Positions 45,746-56,200 of a stretch of DNA of 64,000 nucleotides are shown here, in pieces. The stretch is from contig DATISF010000007.1 of assembly GCA_035468985.1 (NCBI GenBank), positions 76,636 through 140,635 on the forward strand, written 5' to 3'. The DNA comes from DASVHS01 sp035468985. Its GTDB lineage: Bacteria; Acidobacteriota; Thermoanaerobaculia; Gp7-AA8. The position numbers and the translations under genes are program-made. The notes under the pieces were generated by a model. That model was given only the letters and a program-made list of their open reading frames with translations. It was not told the DNA's origin and made no database searches. Each line of letters starts with the position of its first letter. Position 1 is the first letter of the stretch.

Positions 45746-48700
45746 CTACTTTGTCGCGTCCACCGTCGTCGTCTGACCCTCGGTGATCACGATCGGATAG
45801 CTGCGCTTCGTGACCTCGAGCTCGTCGATGACCTGCATGCGGTACACGCCGGGCGCGACGTGATCGACCCTGGTCGTCGCGCCGGTGAGCCTGATCTCCG
45901 CGATGCCGTTGCAGTAGCAGCGGACGTACTCATCGCCGTTCGGCATGACGAGCTTGATCAACTCGTGCGCATCATCGGCTGAGTGGACCACGAGAGTGCC
46001 GCCGCGTGAGAGCGGAATCGTCGCTTCGTCAGAGGGAACGGAAAGCTTGATCGTCTGCGAGGCGTAATCGCCCGCCGATGCGGAGACGAGGTACGAGCCT
46101 TCCATCAGCGGGAGGAGCAGCGAGCCGTCTTCTTCGCGATCGCCCGAGGTAGGAATCTGGATTTTGCCGGTCGGGTCGCGGACGACGACAAAGCCGTTCA
46201 GCGTCTCACGCGTCTGGCTGTCGACCAGACGCACATGCGCGCCCGCGGTGTGATGGAGCTGCAGCAGCACCGGACCGGCACTGCCGCTGGGCACCTCGGC
46301 GGTCGCAATCGCGAACGTCTTTTTCTTCGCCGCGATGCGATAGGCAGAGTCTCCCTGCACGTTCAACGCAAACGCGCCGGTCGCGTCGGTGGTGGCGTCG
46401 ATGCTGGAGTGCTGATCTGACGACGCGCTGGCCGACACGGAGGCACCTTCGATGCCGGCGCCGCGATCATCGATCACCCGTCCTTCGATGCGGATGAAGT
46501 TCACGTTGATGTCGAGCGTCGTCGACGATGTCAGGTCCGTCCGCATCGAGTACGGCCTGCTGCCGACCCCCGATATCGATACGTCGTAACGGCCGGCCTC
46601 GAGGCCGGTCACCTCATACGAGCCGTCCCCGGCCGTCGGTGATGTCCAGACTCCCTGACGAGTCGAGAGTGATGAGAACGTGACACTCGATCCGGCCACC
46701 GGCGCGCCGGCCGATTTCACGGTGCCGCGCACGGTCACGTCGCCGGCGCTTGCGGCGAGCTGCACATCGACTTCGCCGCCGGCCGGAACGACGACCTTGA
46801 CCTCCTTCGTCGAGCTCTGGCGCTGTATCCCCATGAGCATGCCGCGAACACTCACCTCGCCGACCGGAGCATTCTCGATGACGAACTTACCATCGCGACC
46901 GGCCTGTGCATTCGCGCTCCCGCCCGATTCGGCCGACGCGGTGACCATCGCCATCACCCAGCCGCCGGTCGATCCTCCGGTGATGCTTCCGCGGATGGTT
47001 CCGGTCGGGTCGCTGCCGAGGGTCAGGAGAAGCGGGGCCGCTTTGGTCACGTCGACGTTCTCCAGCTTTCCCTGCCCGAATCCGCTCTTCTGAGCCGTAA
47101 ACGAATAGGTGCCGGAGCTCAGGCCGGAGATCGTGAACGCGCCCGACTTGTCGGTGGTGGTGTTTCCGAAGCCTTCACTCGACGACGCGTTGACCTGAGC
47201 TTCCTCGACAGGCGCTCCGGTCTTGTCGACGACGCGTCCTGTGACCTTGAGACCACTATCCAATGTGATCTCCATTCTCTGATCGGCCGTTCCCGCGGCG
47301 ATCGACTTGGTCGCGTTCACGTATCCCTGTTTGTAGAAGGAGAGCTCGATCGCGTCGACCGGGGCACTGTCGAGCACGAACTCGCCGTCCTCGTCGGACG
47401 CCGATCCATCGAACTCCTGCTGGGCGGCGACGCTGACCTCGGCGATCGGTTTGCCTTCCTTCGAGACAACGCGACCGCTGATCTTTCGCCCCTTCAGGAG
47501 CGTGACGTTGAGCGGAGTGGGAGCCTTTCCCTCGGCGATGAGGATCGTGCGCGTCGCGGTCGTGTAACCGGGCGCGCTGATTTTCAGCTCCAGTTCGCCG
47601 GCGCCGACGCTCTGCTCGAACTGTCCGTCGGGATCATCGACATCGTTGCTGTCGTACGTGTCGCCGCCGCGAACGGTGACTTTGAACTGCCGGATCGGCG
47701 TGCCGGTGCCGCTGTCGGTGACGCGGCCACGAATGTCGAGCGTCTCCGGCAGATCGATGACCACACCGGTCGCCGGGGCTTCGCTGACTTTCGACGCGCG
47801 CGTGTGCTCATTCATGTATTGCAGCGTGTAGGTGCCGGGTTGGAGTGAATCGAAGACGAACTCGCCGCCGCTGCCGACCTGCGCCTGTCCGACGGCGCGC
47901 TGACTCTGCTCGGTGGCGACCACGATCCCGCCTGCGACAGGATTTCCTTTTCGCGCGACGTGACCGCGGATCGACACCGCGGGCTCGAGCACCACGCGAA
48001 CCGGCTCCATCGTTTCCGATACCTCGACGCTGCCGATGTCGCGCGACGCATAACCGCGCTTCCAGACTCCGAAGTCGTGCATGCCGCTGTTCAGCCGAAT
48101 CGAGAACGAGCCGTTCGCGTCGGTATGCACCCATCCGTCGATGACTCCCGCGGCGAGCGAGGCCGCGATCGGCATGGCCCCGAACGTCGTTGCGCTGCTC
48201 ATCACGATGACGGCCGCGCCGCTGACAGGCTTGTCGCCGGCTGCGACGACCGTTCCCTTGACCTCGATGCCGCGCGGCAGCGTGATCGTCACGGATTTCT
48301 GAACGCTGGCCGGGTTGAGTGCCTCGCTGAGGCCGGCCGCGAATCCACGTTTGACCGCCGTGAGCCGGCCTTGAGGGATTCCCGAGTACAGCTTGAACGT
48401 GCCGTCGGGCCCCGAGATCGTGCGCGTGCCAAACGCCGGACCGACGGCGTAAATGAGTGGCATCCCGTCGACCGCCTGCGTCACGATCGCTCCGACGACC
48501 GGCCGCCGGTTCTCGTCGCGGACGACGCCGTGGATCGGCGTCGTTTTTTTTGCGACAAAGTCGACGCGGCTCTCGTTTTTCTTCCGAAGATCGGCCTGTT
48601 TCGGTTCGATCTCGTATTGCTCCGGGGCCTCGACATAGATCCCGTAGTTCCCGGCTGCGAGGGGTGCGATGACGTACTCGCCTCGGGCATTCACCGGAGC

Positions 48701-49582
48701 ACTCGTCCAGCCGCTCGTGTCGTCCGCTTCCTGCACCATGACTCGTGCGCCCGCAAGTGCGTGACCGGCATCGTCGCGAACACTTCCGGCGACCGTGCCA
48801 CCCTTCGCGAGCGTGATCGTCACATCGGTCGCGGCCGCGCTGGCGCCGCCGGCAGAGTCCCCGGCAATCGCGCGAATCGTCTTTTCCTCTTTGGAGAGGC
48901 GCAGCGCAAACGAGCCATCATCGTGTGTCGTGGTCGTCGTCAGCCGCCCGGCAGTCACCTTTGCATTCGCGACCGGCTTGCCGGCGGACGACAGAACGTG
49001 TCCGGACACGAGCCTGCCGCCGTCGAGCGTGAAATCGAGCGAGAGCGACTCGCCCATCATGGCGCCGTCCTCGCCGATCGAGCGACACGTCATCGCGTAA
49101 TCGGGATGGCGCGCACAAAGGCCCGCGACCCACAGCTTCGGGTCGGGCATCGAGTAGTGGCCGTGCTCGTCGGTGTCGTAGGTGGCCAGTACGTCGCCCG
49201 TCCCATCGATGACGAGAATTTTCGCGCCGGAAACAGGTCCCTTCGCCGACCGCACGGTGCCGCTCTTCTGGTCGCGGGATACGAGCTCGATCATCACGTC
49301 CTCAAACCCGCCGCGGACGAGTTTCCGCGCCGGCGCGTATCCGGACGCGCTCGCGGACAGGAGCACGAAGGCCTCTGCCTTCAGGTCGAGGGCGAAGTTA
49401 CCGCTCGCATCGGTGGTCGCCGAGGCGATCGGCGATGTGGATTCATGTGTCGCGAGGGCCTCGACGCGGGCACCGGCGACAGGGTCACCGGTCTCGCTGA
49501 GGACAACACCCTTCGCGGCGAGCAACGGCGCGGCAATCAGGACAGCGCAGAAGAGGATCGTGAACGCGCGGATGGACTTCAT
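45746..49582 (-). CDS. Giant exported protein of tandem carboxypeptidase-regulatory/CnaB-like domains
   Basis: 1278-residue exported protein. A signal peptide (FTILFCAVLIAAPLLA) is followed by about 13 repeats of about 85-100 residues, each opening with [SKR]G-x-V-x(5-7)-P-[VL]-x-GA, for example SGHVLSSAGKPVANAKVTAG and RGTVKSAGAPVAGSSVTFS, typical of CarboxypepD_reg and CnaB-like beta sandwiches. No peptidase or barrel domain is attached. A surface stalk, matrix or carbohydrate-binding role is likely but unproven. Start ATG 49582 (MKSIRAF). A hairpin repeat follows the stop within six nt. Confidence 0.8.
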   Translation of the reverse strand: MKSIRAFTILFCAVLIAAPLLAAKGVVLSETGDPVAGARVEALATHESTSPIASATTDASGNFALDLKAEAFVLLSASASGYAPARKLVRGGFEDVMIELVSRDQKSGTVRSAKGPVSGAKILVIDGTGDVLATYDTDEHGHYSMPDPKLWVAGLCARHPDYAMTCRSIGEDGAMMGESLSLDFTLDGGRLVSGHVLSSAGKPVANAKVTAGRLTTTTTHDDGSFALRLSKEEKTIRAIAGDSAGGASAAATDVTITLAKGGTVAGSVRDDAGHALAGARVMVQEADDTSGWTSAPVNARGEYVIAPLAAGNYGIYVEAPEQYEIEPKQADLRKKNESRVDFVAKKTTPIHGVVRDENRRPVVGAIVTQAVDGMPLIYAVGPAFGTRTISGPDGTFKLYSGIPQGRLTAVKRGFAAGLSEALNPASVQKSVTITLPRGIEVKGTVVAAGDKPVSGAAVIVMSSATTFGAMPIAASLAAGVIDGWVHTDANGSFSIRLNSGMHDFGVWKRGYASRDIGSVEVSETMEPVRVVLEPAVSIRGHVARKGNPVAGGIVVATEQSQRAVGQAQVGSGGEFVFDSLQPGTYTLQYMNEHTRASKVSEAPATGVVIDLPETLDIRGRVTDSGTGTPIRQFKVTVRGGDTYDSNDVDDPDGQFEQSVGAGELELKISAPGYTTATRTILIAEGKAPTPLNVTLLKGRKISGRVVSKEGKPIAEVSVAAQQEFDGSASDEDGEFVLDSAPVDAIELSFYKQGYVNATKSIAAGTADQRMEITLDSGLKVTGRVVDKTGAPVEEAQVNASSSEGFGNTTTDKSGAFTISGLSSGTYSFTAQKSGFGQGKLENVDVTKAAPLLLTLGSDPTGTIRGSITGGSTGGWVMAMVTASAESGGSANAQAGRDGKFVIENAPVGEVSVRGMLMGIQRQSSTKEVKVVVPAGGEVDVQLAASAGDVTVRGTVKSAGAPVAGSSVTFSSLSTRQGVWTSPTAGDGSYEVTGLEAGRYDVSISGVGSRPYSMRTDLTSSTTLDINVNFIRIEGRVIDDRGAGIEGASVSASASSDQHSSIDATTDATGAFALNVQGDSAYRIAAKKKTFAIATAEVPSGSAGPVLLQLHHTAGAHVRLVDSQTRETLNGFVVVRDPTGKIQIPTSGDREEDGSLLLPLMEGSYLVSASAGDYASQTIKLSVPSDEATIPLSRGGTLVVHSADDAHELIKLVMPNGDEYVRCYCNGIAEIRLTGATTRVDHVAPGVYRMQVIDELEVTKRSYPIVITEGQTTTVDATK

Positions 49583-49641
49583 CACACCCTTTTAGCAGCC
49601 GTGATGACGGAGTTATGTAATCGGTATCACCGAGAAGCGGC

Positions 49642-52600
49642 TCAGCTCGCCGACGAGACGTCGGCGGCCTGCGTCCGCTCTGCCGCCAGGCATCGCGTCA
49701 GCCACAGGTTCGTGAGCTTCTCGACCACCGTGTTCTGCCGCAGCCGCGCGCGCAGGTTCACGAAATCGACTTCATCCATGGGCTGATCCTGATTGAAGCA
49801 GGAGAAGATGAACGACTCCTTTCCCGTCTTCGGATCGACATGGCGCTGCAGGCACTGCGCGCACACCTGCTTCATCATGCACTGCATCGGCGAGTTGATC
49901 GAGGCCATGCCGACGTGATCCGGCCTGATGAACGGTGCCAGTACGCCGTGCCGTGCTTCTTTCACGGCGCGCATCATGCCGTCCGAGCCGATGGCGATGA
50001 TGCGCGTCGCGTCCTTGAGATCGAAGAGCCCGGCGGAAGCCGGCGCTCCGTTCGTGTACCACAGCATCGCCTGCACGATATTGCCGACGAACTGCAGGTC
50101 CTGCGGCCGCCGCGGCGCGATCGGCTCTCCGGCGTCGACCGACCAGATCACCTGATCCGTGCCCGCTTCGATTTCGTCGCGCTTGAACACGTCTTCGCGT
50201 TTCTTGTAGCCGGCGAAGTAGACGACGCGACAGCCGTTGTCCCTGAGCGCCTTGGCGATCGAGAACAGCACGGCATTGCCCAAGCCGCCGCCGGCGAGGA
50301 GCACGGTCTCGTTCTTCGGAATCTCGGTCGGTGCGCCGGTCGGCCCCATGACCACCACCTGCTCCCCTGGCTCGAGCATCGCGCAAAGCCGTGACGACCC
50401 GCCCATCTCGAGGATGATGAGCGAGAGCAGTCCCTTGTCGGGATCGGTCCACGCGCCGGTGAGGGCAATGCCTTCCATCGCCAGCCTCGTCCCGTCGATC
50501 TCCGCCGCGTTCGATTCGAAGTTTTGCAGCCGGAAGAACTGTCCCGGCTCGAAATGGCGCGCGGCAAACGGCGCCCGCACCACCACCTCCACGATCGTCG
50601 GGGTGAGGCGATTGATCTGATGCACGCGGGCGATGAGGCCGTCGTCGAGGGTATTGACCAGGGACTCCCATTTGCCGGCGGGCGCCGCTCCCCGAAGCGC
50701 CTTCGCAACGTGCGGATAGCCGTCTTTTGCGGAGGCCATCGCTTTGACGACGTTGCCGGCGTAGCGCGGGTGGTTGTCGCCGTAGAACGAGATGAGCTTT
50801 CCGCCGTGCTGATACGACGTGAAGAAGCCGTCAGGGGCGCTCGGGTCGGCTTCGATGAGCTCTCCCGATTCCGAGATCGCGTAGCCCTGGAAGAACTGCT
50901 TCCACTTGTCGAGCTTGAACGTGCCGGGATGCTCTTTCTCGTAGATCACGTTCGGCGCCGTGCCGGCCGCAACCATCACCGCGCGCGCGGGGAGCTCGAC
51001 GATCACGCCGGAGTCCTTCCAGCGGCCGTCCTCGACGATCTGCTTCTCGAAGATGACCGCCTTCACATGACCGAATTCGTCGGGGACCGCTTCGACGGGT
51101 GAGAGGTTCTCCGCGTACGCGATTCCTTCCTCGAATGACTTGGCGATCTCCTCGTAGTTCAGGCGATACGCGGGCGAGTCGAGCATCGACTTGCGATAGG
51201 CGATCGTCACCCCGCCCCAGGAGCGGACGAGCGGGATGAAATCCGGCGCCTCGCCGGCCGCCGCGGCGCGCGCACGTTCCGCGCGAACGGCGCGGCCATG
51301 CTCGAGAAATTCGTCGAGGATGCGCTGCTCCTCCGGATCGTACGACGCGCGCAGCGCCGGCTCGGCGAAGTCCGCCGAAAGCGCTTCGTATCGCTCGAGG
51401 ATGCGCTCGACTTGCACCGGGTAGTAGGCGAACAGCTCGGTTGCCGTATCGATCGCGGTCAGTCCGCCGCCGATGACCACGGCCGGAAGCCGCACCTGCA
51501 GATTCGCAAGCGAGCTTTTCTTCGCCGCGCCGGTGAGCTGCAGGGCCATCAGGAAGTCCGACGCCTGGCGCATGCCGCGGATGAGGTTGTTCTTCATGCG
51601 CACGATGGTCGGCGTGCCGGCGCCGGCGGCGATGGCGATGTGATCGAACCCGAGCTTGTCGAACGCGTCGTGAATCGTGATCGTGCCGCCGAATCGCACT
51701 CCGCCGTACATCCGCAGATTCCTCTTCCGCTCCAGGGCGATGCGGATCACCTTCAGAAAGTTCTTGTCCCACCGAACGGTGATGCCGTATTCCGACACGC
51801 CGCCGAATCCGGCGAGGATGCGGGTGTCGAGGTCGTCCCACAGCGCGCGGAAGTCGCGGATCGGTTCGTCGATGTACTTCCGGTCCAGCGGCTCGATCTT
51901 CAATCCGTCGATGGCCACGACGCCGAAGCCTTCGTTCACCAGGAACTGCGCGAGCGTGTATCCGGCGGGACCGAGTCCGACGATGAGCACGTTCTTGCCG
52001 TTGTAGGGGAGGGCGACGGGCCGCTTCACATTGAGCGGGTTCCACATCGTCAGCAGCCAGTAGATTTCAAAGCCCCACGGCAGAAAGAGGACGTCGGTGA
52101 GCATGCCCGTCTCGATCTGCGGGATGTCCACCGGATCCTGCTTCTGGAAGATGCAGCCGCGCATGCAGTCGTTGCAGATGCGGTGGCCGGTGCCGGGGCA
52201 CATCGGGTTGTCGATCATGACCATCGCCAGCGCGGCGATCGACTCGCCGTGTGCGCGGAGGTAATTCATCTCGCCGATCTTTTCGTCGAGCGGACAGCCC
52301 TGCAGCGACATGCCGAGGGGATTGGTCTTGAACGTGCCGCCCTTTTCGGGGAAGCCGTGTGCACAGGAGTCCTTCTGCCGTTCGTGACAAAAGATGCAGT
52401 AGTGCGACTGATCCGTGATCGTGCGCGGCGTGGCGCGCGGATCGGTCAGATGAAATCCGTCGCGCCGGCGGAAATGATGCGGATCGCCGCCGAAGCGAAT
52501 GTCGTCGATCGGCGTCGTCGGAACGAGCCCGTTGAACAGGAGCGGCTTCGGAAGATGGAACGACGACCAACCCTCGAAATGACCGGCGCGCCACTCGGCG

Positions 52601-53244
52601 GCCGCCCATCGCACGAGGATGTCGATCAGCGCCTGCAACGCCGCCGTCTCGCGCGCGACCGCCTCCTCGGATTGCGTCTTCTCGCGATGCAGCACCGGCT
52701 CCGGCAGCAGGTTCGCTGCTTCGGGCGTTTCGCGAAGTCTCGATTGCACCTGCGCGAACGCCTCGCGCGCCTCGGCCGAAGGCATGCCCTTCTGGATGTC
52801 GATCAGACGGTTGGCGGCGGTGGCGAAGGCGAGCTCGAGATCGTGGTCGATGGGCGAGATCGCGTGAATGATGAATGGAGCCCCGGCTTCAGGCGGGTTT
52901 CCACCGGCCGAAGCCGGTGCTTGCTTCGCCACCTTCTTGGCGACGAATTCCTTCTTGAACTTCGCGACCTCGGTGTCGCGCTCGGCGCGCTTCTTCAGCG
53001 CCGTCACTCCGGCCTCGACATGGAACAGCTGGCAGACGAACGCGCCCAGCTCCCGGCTGACATCGATCAGCAGCGCGGATTCCTCGGGCGGAGTGAGCCC
53101 TCCATGGTCGCGATAGGCCCGGAAGCGCGCGAACAGCGGAGCGTCCCGCTCTTCGACGAAGCGGTCGAACGCGGCTGACAGATCGTTGAGGCGCTGGAAG
53201 TCGTTGAGATCCGACCAGGTGAAGTCTTCAATCCCCAGGTGCAT
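49642..53244 (-). CDS. Fused GltD-like / PyrK-like (Nfn-type) iron-sulfur flavoprotein
   Basis: 1200-residue cytoplasmic oxidoreductase. Order: N-terminal helical region of no known family (1-270); Cys-rich segment (C283, C286, C294, C317, C349, C357, C360, C364) that could hold [4Fe-4S] clusters; GltD/NfnB-like FAD and NAD(P) domains (VLIVGLGPAGYTLA about 420; VVIGGGLTAIDTA about 590); PyrK/NfnA-like FNR module (about 870-1160; LLAGGGLGNAVLF) ending in a [2Fe-2S] set C1122-x5-C1128-x2-C1131-x17-C1149. It could transfer electrons between NAD(P)H and ferredoxin. Start ATG 53244 overlaps the upstream membrane protein by 17 nt. Two repeat-encoded APASAG insertions are present. Confidence 0.82.
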   Translation of the reverse strand: MHLGIEDFTWSDLNDFQRLNDLSAAFDRFVEERDAPLFARFRAYRDHGGLTPPEESALLIDVSRELGAFVCQLFHVEAGVTALKKRAERDTEVAKFKKEFVAKKVAKQAPASAGGNPPEAGAPFIIHAISPIDHDLELAFATAANRLIDIQKGMPSAEAREAFAQVQSRLRETPEAANLLPEPVLHREKTQSEEAVARETAALQALIDILVRWAAAEWRAGHFEGWSSFHLPKPLLFNGLVPTTPIDDIRFGGDPHHFRRRDGFHLTDPRATPRTITDQSHYCIFCHERQKDSCAHGFPEKGGTFKTNPLGMSLQGCPLDEKIGEMNYLRAHGESIAALAMVMIDNPMCPGTGHRICNDCMRGCIFQKQDPVDIPQIETGMLTDVLFLPWGFEIYWLLTMWNPLNVKRPVALPYNGKNVLIVGLGPAGYTLAQFLVNEGFGVVAIDGLKIEPLDRKYIDEPIRDFRALWDDLDTRILAGFGGVSEYGITVRWDKNFLKVIRIALERKRNLRMYGGVRFGGTITIHDAFDKLGFDHIAIAAGAGTPTIVRMKNNLIRGMRQASDFLMALQLTGAAKKSSLANLQVRLPAVVIGGGLTAIDTATELFAYYPVQVERILERYEALSADFAEPALRASYDPEEQRILDEFLEHGRAVRAERARAAAAGEAPDFIPLVRSWGGVTIAYRKSMLDSPAYRLNYEEIAKSFEEGIAYAENLSPVEAVPDEFGHVKAVIFEKQIVEDGRWKDSGVIVELPARAVMVAAGTAPNVIYEKEHPGTFKLDKWKQFFQGYAISESGELIEADPSAPDGFFTSYQHGGKLISFYGDNHPRYAGNVVKAMASAKDGYPHVAKALRGAAPAGKWESLVNTLDDGLIARVHQINRLTPTIVEVVVRAPFAARHFEPGQFFRLQNFESNAAEIDGTRLAMEGIALTGAWTDPDKGLLSLIILEMGGSSRLCAMLEPGEQVVVMGPTGAPTEIPKNETVLLAGGGLGNAVLFSIAKALRDNGCRVVYFAGYKKREDVFKRDEIEAGTDQVIWSVDAGEPIAPRRPQDLQFVGNIVQAMLWYTNGAPASAGLFDLKDATRIIAIGSDGMMRAVKEARHGVLAPFIRPDHVGMASINSPMQCMMKQVCAQCLQRHVDPKTGKESFIFSCFNQDQPMDEVDFVNLRARLRQNTVVEKLTNLWLTRCLAAERTQAADVSSAS
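50026..50049. repeat. In-frame palindromic repeat encoding GAPASAG (copy 2)
   Basis: GGAGCGCCGGCTTCCGCCGG on the minus strand encodes residues 1066-1072 of the flavoprotein, in the PyrK-like module. It is closely related to 22358-22381. Confidence 0.7.
52877..52922. repeat. In-frame double palindromic repeat encoding APASAGGNPPEAGAP (copy 3)
   Basis: Two opposed CCGGCTTC-type units form a longer inverted repeat within the flavoprotein gene (residues about 109-123), in the poorly conserved N-terminal region. Confidence 0.7.
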
Positions 53245-56200
53245 TCGTCGTGGAGAACCTTTCCGGTGTGCTGGTGTAGTCCCAGGCGGCCCAGATGAGC
53301 GTCGCGGCGGCAACAGCGAACACGATCCAGGCCTGGATCTGCAAGTCCGACCGGTGATTCTGCCCCATCGACGCCGCACTTTCGATCAGCGAGACCACGA
53401 ATGCGGCCAGAGGCCACGCGGCGGGATTGCTGTCGAGAATCCAGCGGGCGATCACCCAGGCGAGCACGGCCAGGGCGAGACTGGTGCCGATCGTCATCGG
53501 CAGCTCCTGCATGGTGGCGCTCGAGTCGAGGGCAAGGCAGAACACGATGGCCATCGTGGCCATCGCGGCCGCCGAGCGGTTCTTCCACGCTGCGACGGCG
53601 GTCGCGAACAGCGCCGCGCCGCCGGCGAACACAATCGATCCGATCACGGCGATGGCAATTTCGATCAGTGCGGGAAACCGGAGCACCACCGAATCGGGGA
53701 CGCTGATCTCGCCGACCGACGCGATCGCCGGAAAGGCGTGTGCGATGAGGCGAAGCACTGCGCGGCCGGAGATGAGCAGGCCGATCGTCGTCAGGACCGC
53801 GATCACCGCGTGCCGTCCGAATCGCGACCGGCCCTCGCGGGACAGGACTGCCGGCGCATACGGAACGACCGCGAAGATGGCCGCGACGGCGACGAACAGC
53901 ATCAGGATCTGCAGCCCCGCGGTACGAATTGCGTCGGTGGTCACGCTGAGGAGGAACGTGTCCCACGACATCGTCGTGTTGTAGATGAAGAGCCGCATCT
54001 CGCGTGTGGTCAGGGCGCGCGCGATCGGGATGATCGCCAGGATCAGCGTCACGCGCGCGGCGCGGCGCCACAACATGCGTCCGTGCCTCGTGGCCATGAT
54101 GAAGCCGCTCACGACGAGCGCGAGCACCGCGATGGCGCCGAGGGCCCGGAGGATGAGCAGAAGAATATTGAGGATGGTTTGGCGGCGCGCTTCGCGATAG
54201 ACCGACTCGGGGACCTTCACCGTGGCGGCGAACTGCGTCACCTCCGCCCCCATCACCCGCACCGACACCCGCCGGAACGCCTCGGCCACGAGGGGCCGCT
54301 TCTCCTCGAAGTGAAAGAGCCAGTCGCGGCGGTTCGGCTGCTGAAACGAAAGCGCGTCCTTGAGATCGAAGTCCGCCGCGGATGCACCGTAGCGCGTGAA
54401 AGCCTGCGTGGCGATCGCCATCGCGGCATCGCGCTCGAGCCGCGCTCCCGGGGACCGCTCGTCGGTGTACTTGTGATAGCCGACGACACGCGAGGTGCGC
54501 GGATCGACTTCGACGAAGTATTCGGTCTTCTGCAGCGGCGTGAAGAAGCGGACCATCCACGTCGCTGTGGGAATCTTCGTGCGCATGATTCCGACGAGCG
54601 CCGGCACGCGCATACCGTGGCGGACCATGTACGTCGCCGCGGTCTCGTCGAAGCCGTCGGGCGAGCCGCCTTCCTCGCGCGGCGAATCGGCGTCCCACGA
54701 CCGGAATGCGCTCACCGGCAGCGCGGCCATCTTCTGCGGCAGCGGTTGGGCGAGTGAGCGAAGGTGCGCGGCGGCGATCGACTTCGCCTGATCATCGCCG
54801 ATCTGGTAGTCGATGACGTCGTCGGGCGAGGCGGGTCTCGTGGCGACGACGATGGCCGCGATCGCCACGAACACGACGCAGGCGATGACCAGGCGCGGAC
54901 CGGGACGGATCGGAGCGGGAAGCGGCGTCTCCGCGCGTTCGACGGCGACCGGCGCCGGCACAGTGACCGGAAGTGCGGCGTTGCTCGAGTCCTCGTCGGG
55001 GACGAACCCGCGATTGCGGATGTACAGCGCGATCGACGCGATCAGCGGAATCAGAAACACCAGGCTCGAGAGCGCGCCGGAGAGGACGTAATACGCGTGG
55101 CCGGAGCGGAACAGCAAGAGCGCGGTGTAGACGGCGTCGACGGTGTAGTGCCAGATCAGCAAGGGCAGGAGGCCGAAGCTCTGCAGCAGAAATCCGAGCA
55201 ACACACCCGCCGATCCGACCTCCAGGCCGCGGATGTAGAAGGGCTGATTCGGATACGTGGAGTGTCCGAAGCCCCAGATGTAGCCGGCGAGGATGATCGC
55301 GAATAATCGTGATCGAAAAATACGCTCGAAAAAGGGTATTGAAAATGCGCGGGAAAGAAACTCTTCCGACAACGCCGGAAAGAAGCCGGCGAACAGCACG
55401 GCCACCCACGGAATCGCCGAGTTGAGGATGTCGTCGTACGGAACATCGGCGGGAGCCCAGGCGCCGAACTTCTCCGCCACGACGTAGAAGATCGTCTGGT
55501 AGGCGATGAAGAACGCCACCAGCGTGTAGCCGAGGATCAGCGAGCGGAAAACGCGTTTGGAAGTCAGCGCGCGCGGCACGAACACCCGCGACATGGCCAG
55601 GTGCTCGGGGAAGCGCTCGCGAAACAGGACCTCGCCCGCGCCACAGATCACGATCAGCAGCATCGCCGTGCCGATGCTCTGCAGCGCGGTGAAGAACACC
55701 ATCTGCCCGACGAACGCCGGGTACGAGGTCGTCGTGTCGTAGCGCGCGATGGCGGACGGCCACGAATTCAGGCTGACGCCGACGGAGAGCACGAACGCCA
55801 CGGCGCCGATGCCGAGGAGAAAGCGGAGGCGGAGGTCGCCGCGGCGAAGGCGTCCGACGAACACAGCGAGTGCCGCGATCATCGTCGCGATCATGAAGAT
55901 CAGATCGACGTTGCCGGCCGCATTGTTCTTCGATCGCAGCTCGCGGTACGACCGCAGCCAATCCTCCGGGACCTTGAGATGCTGCCCGTAGCTGCTGACC
56001 GAGTTGCCGTCGACCGTGATCGTGTGCCGGTATTCGGCGGCGGCCGGATGCACGTCGCGCGAGCTCCACGTGAAGATCCGCTGCACGCGGCCGGGGAGCT
56101 TCCTCTCGCTCTGCGAGACGAGATCGAGATTGTTCGCGCCGATCCGCGCCAGGAACGTCTCGGCAATCTTGCGCGCCTGCGCGGCGTCGACCGTCGGCAT

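Noticed and set aside
47960..49786. 608-codon plus-strand reading frame over the CnaB-type gene
   Set aside because: Antisense shadow; Arg-rich, no domain, and crosses the start of the real gene.
51298..53178. 626-codon plus-strand reading frame over the flavoprotein gene
   Set aside because: Antisense shadow; the minus frame carries FAD, NAD(P) and iron-sulfur motifs.
53067..54698. 543-codon minus-strand frame spanning the CPBP/flavoprotein junction
   Set aside because: Out of frame with both conserved genes and Arg/His-rich; no signature.
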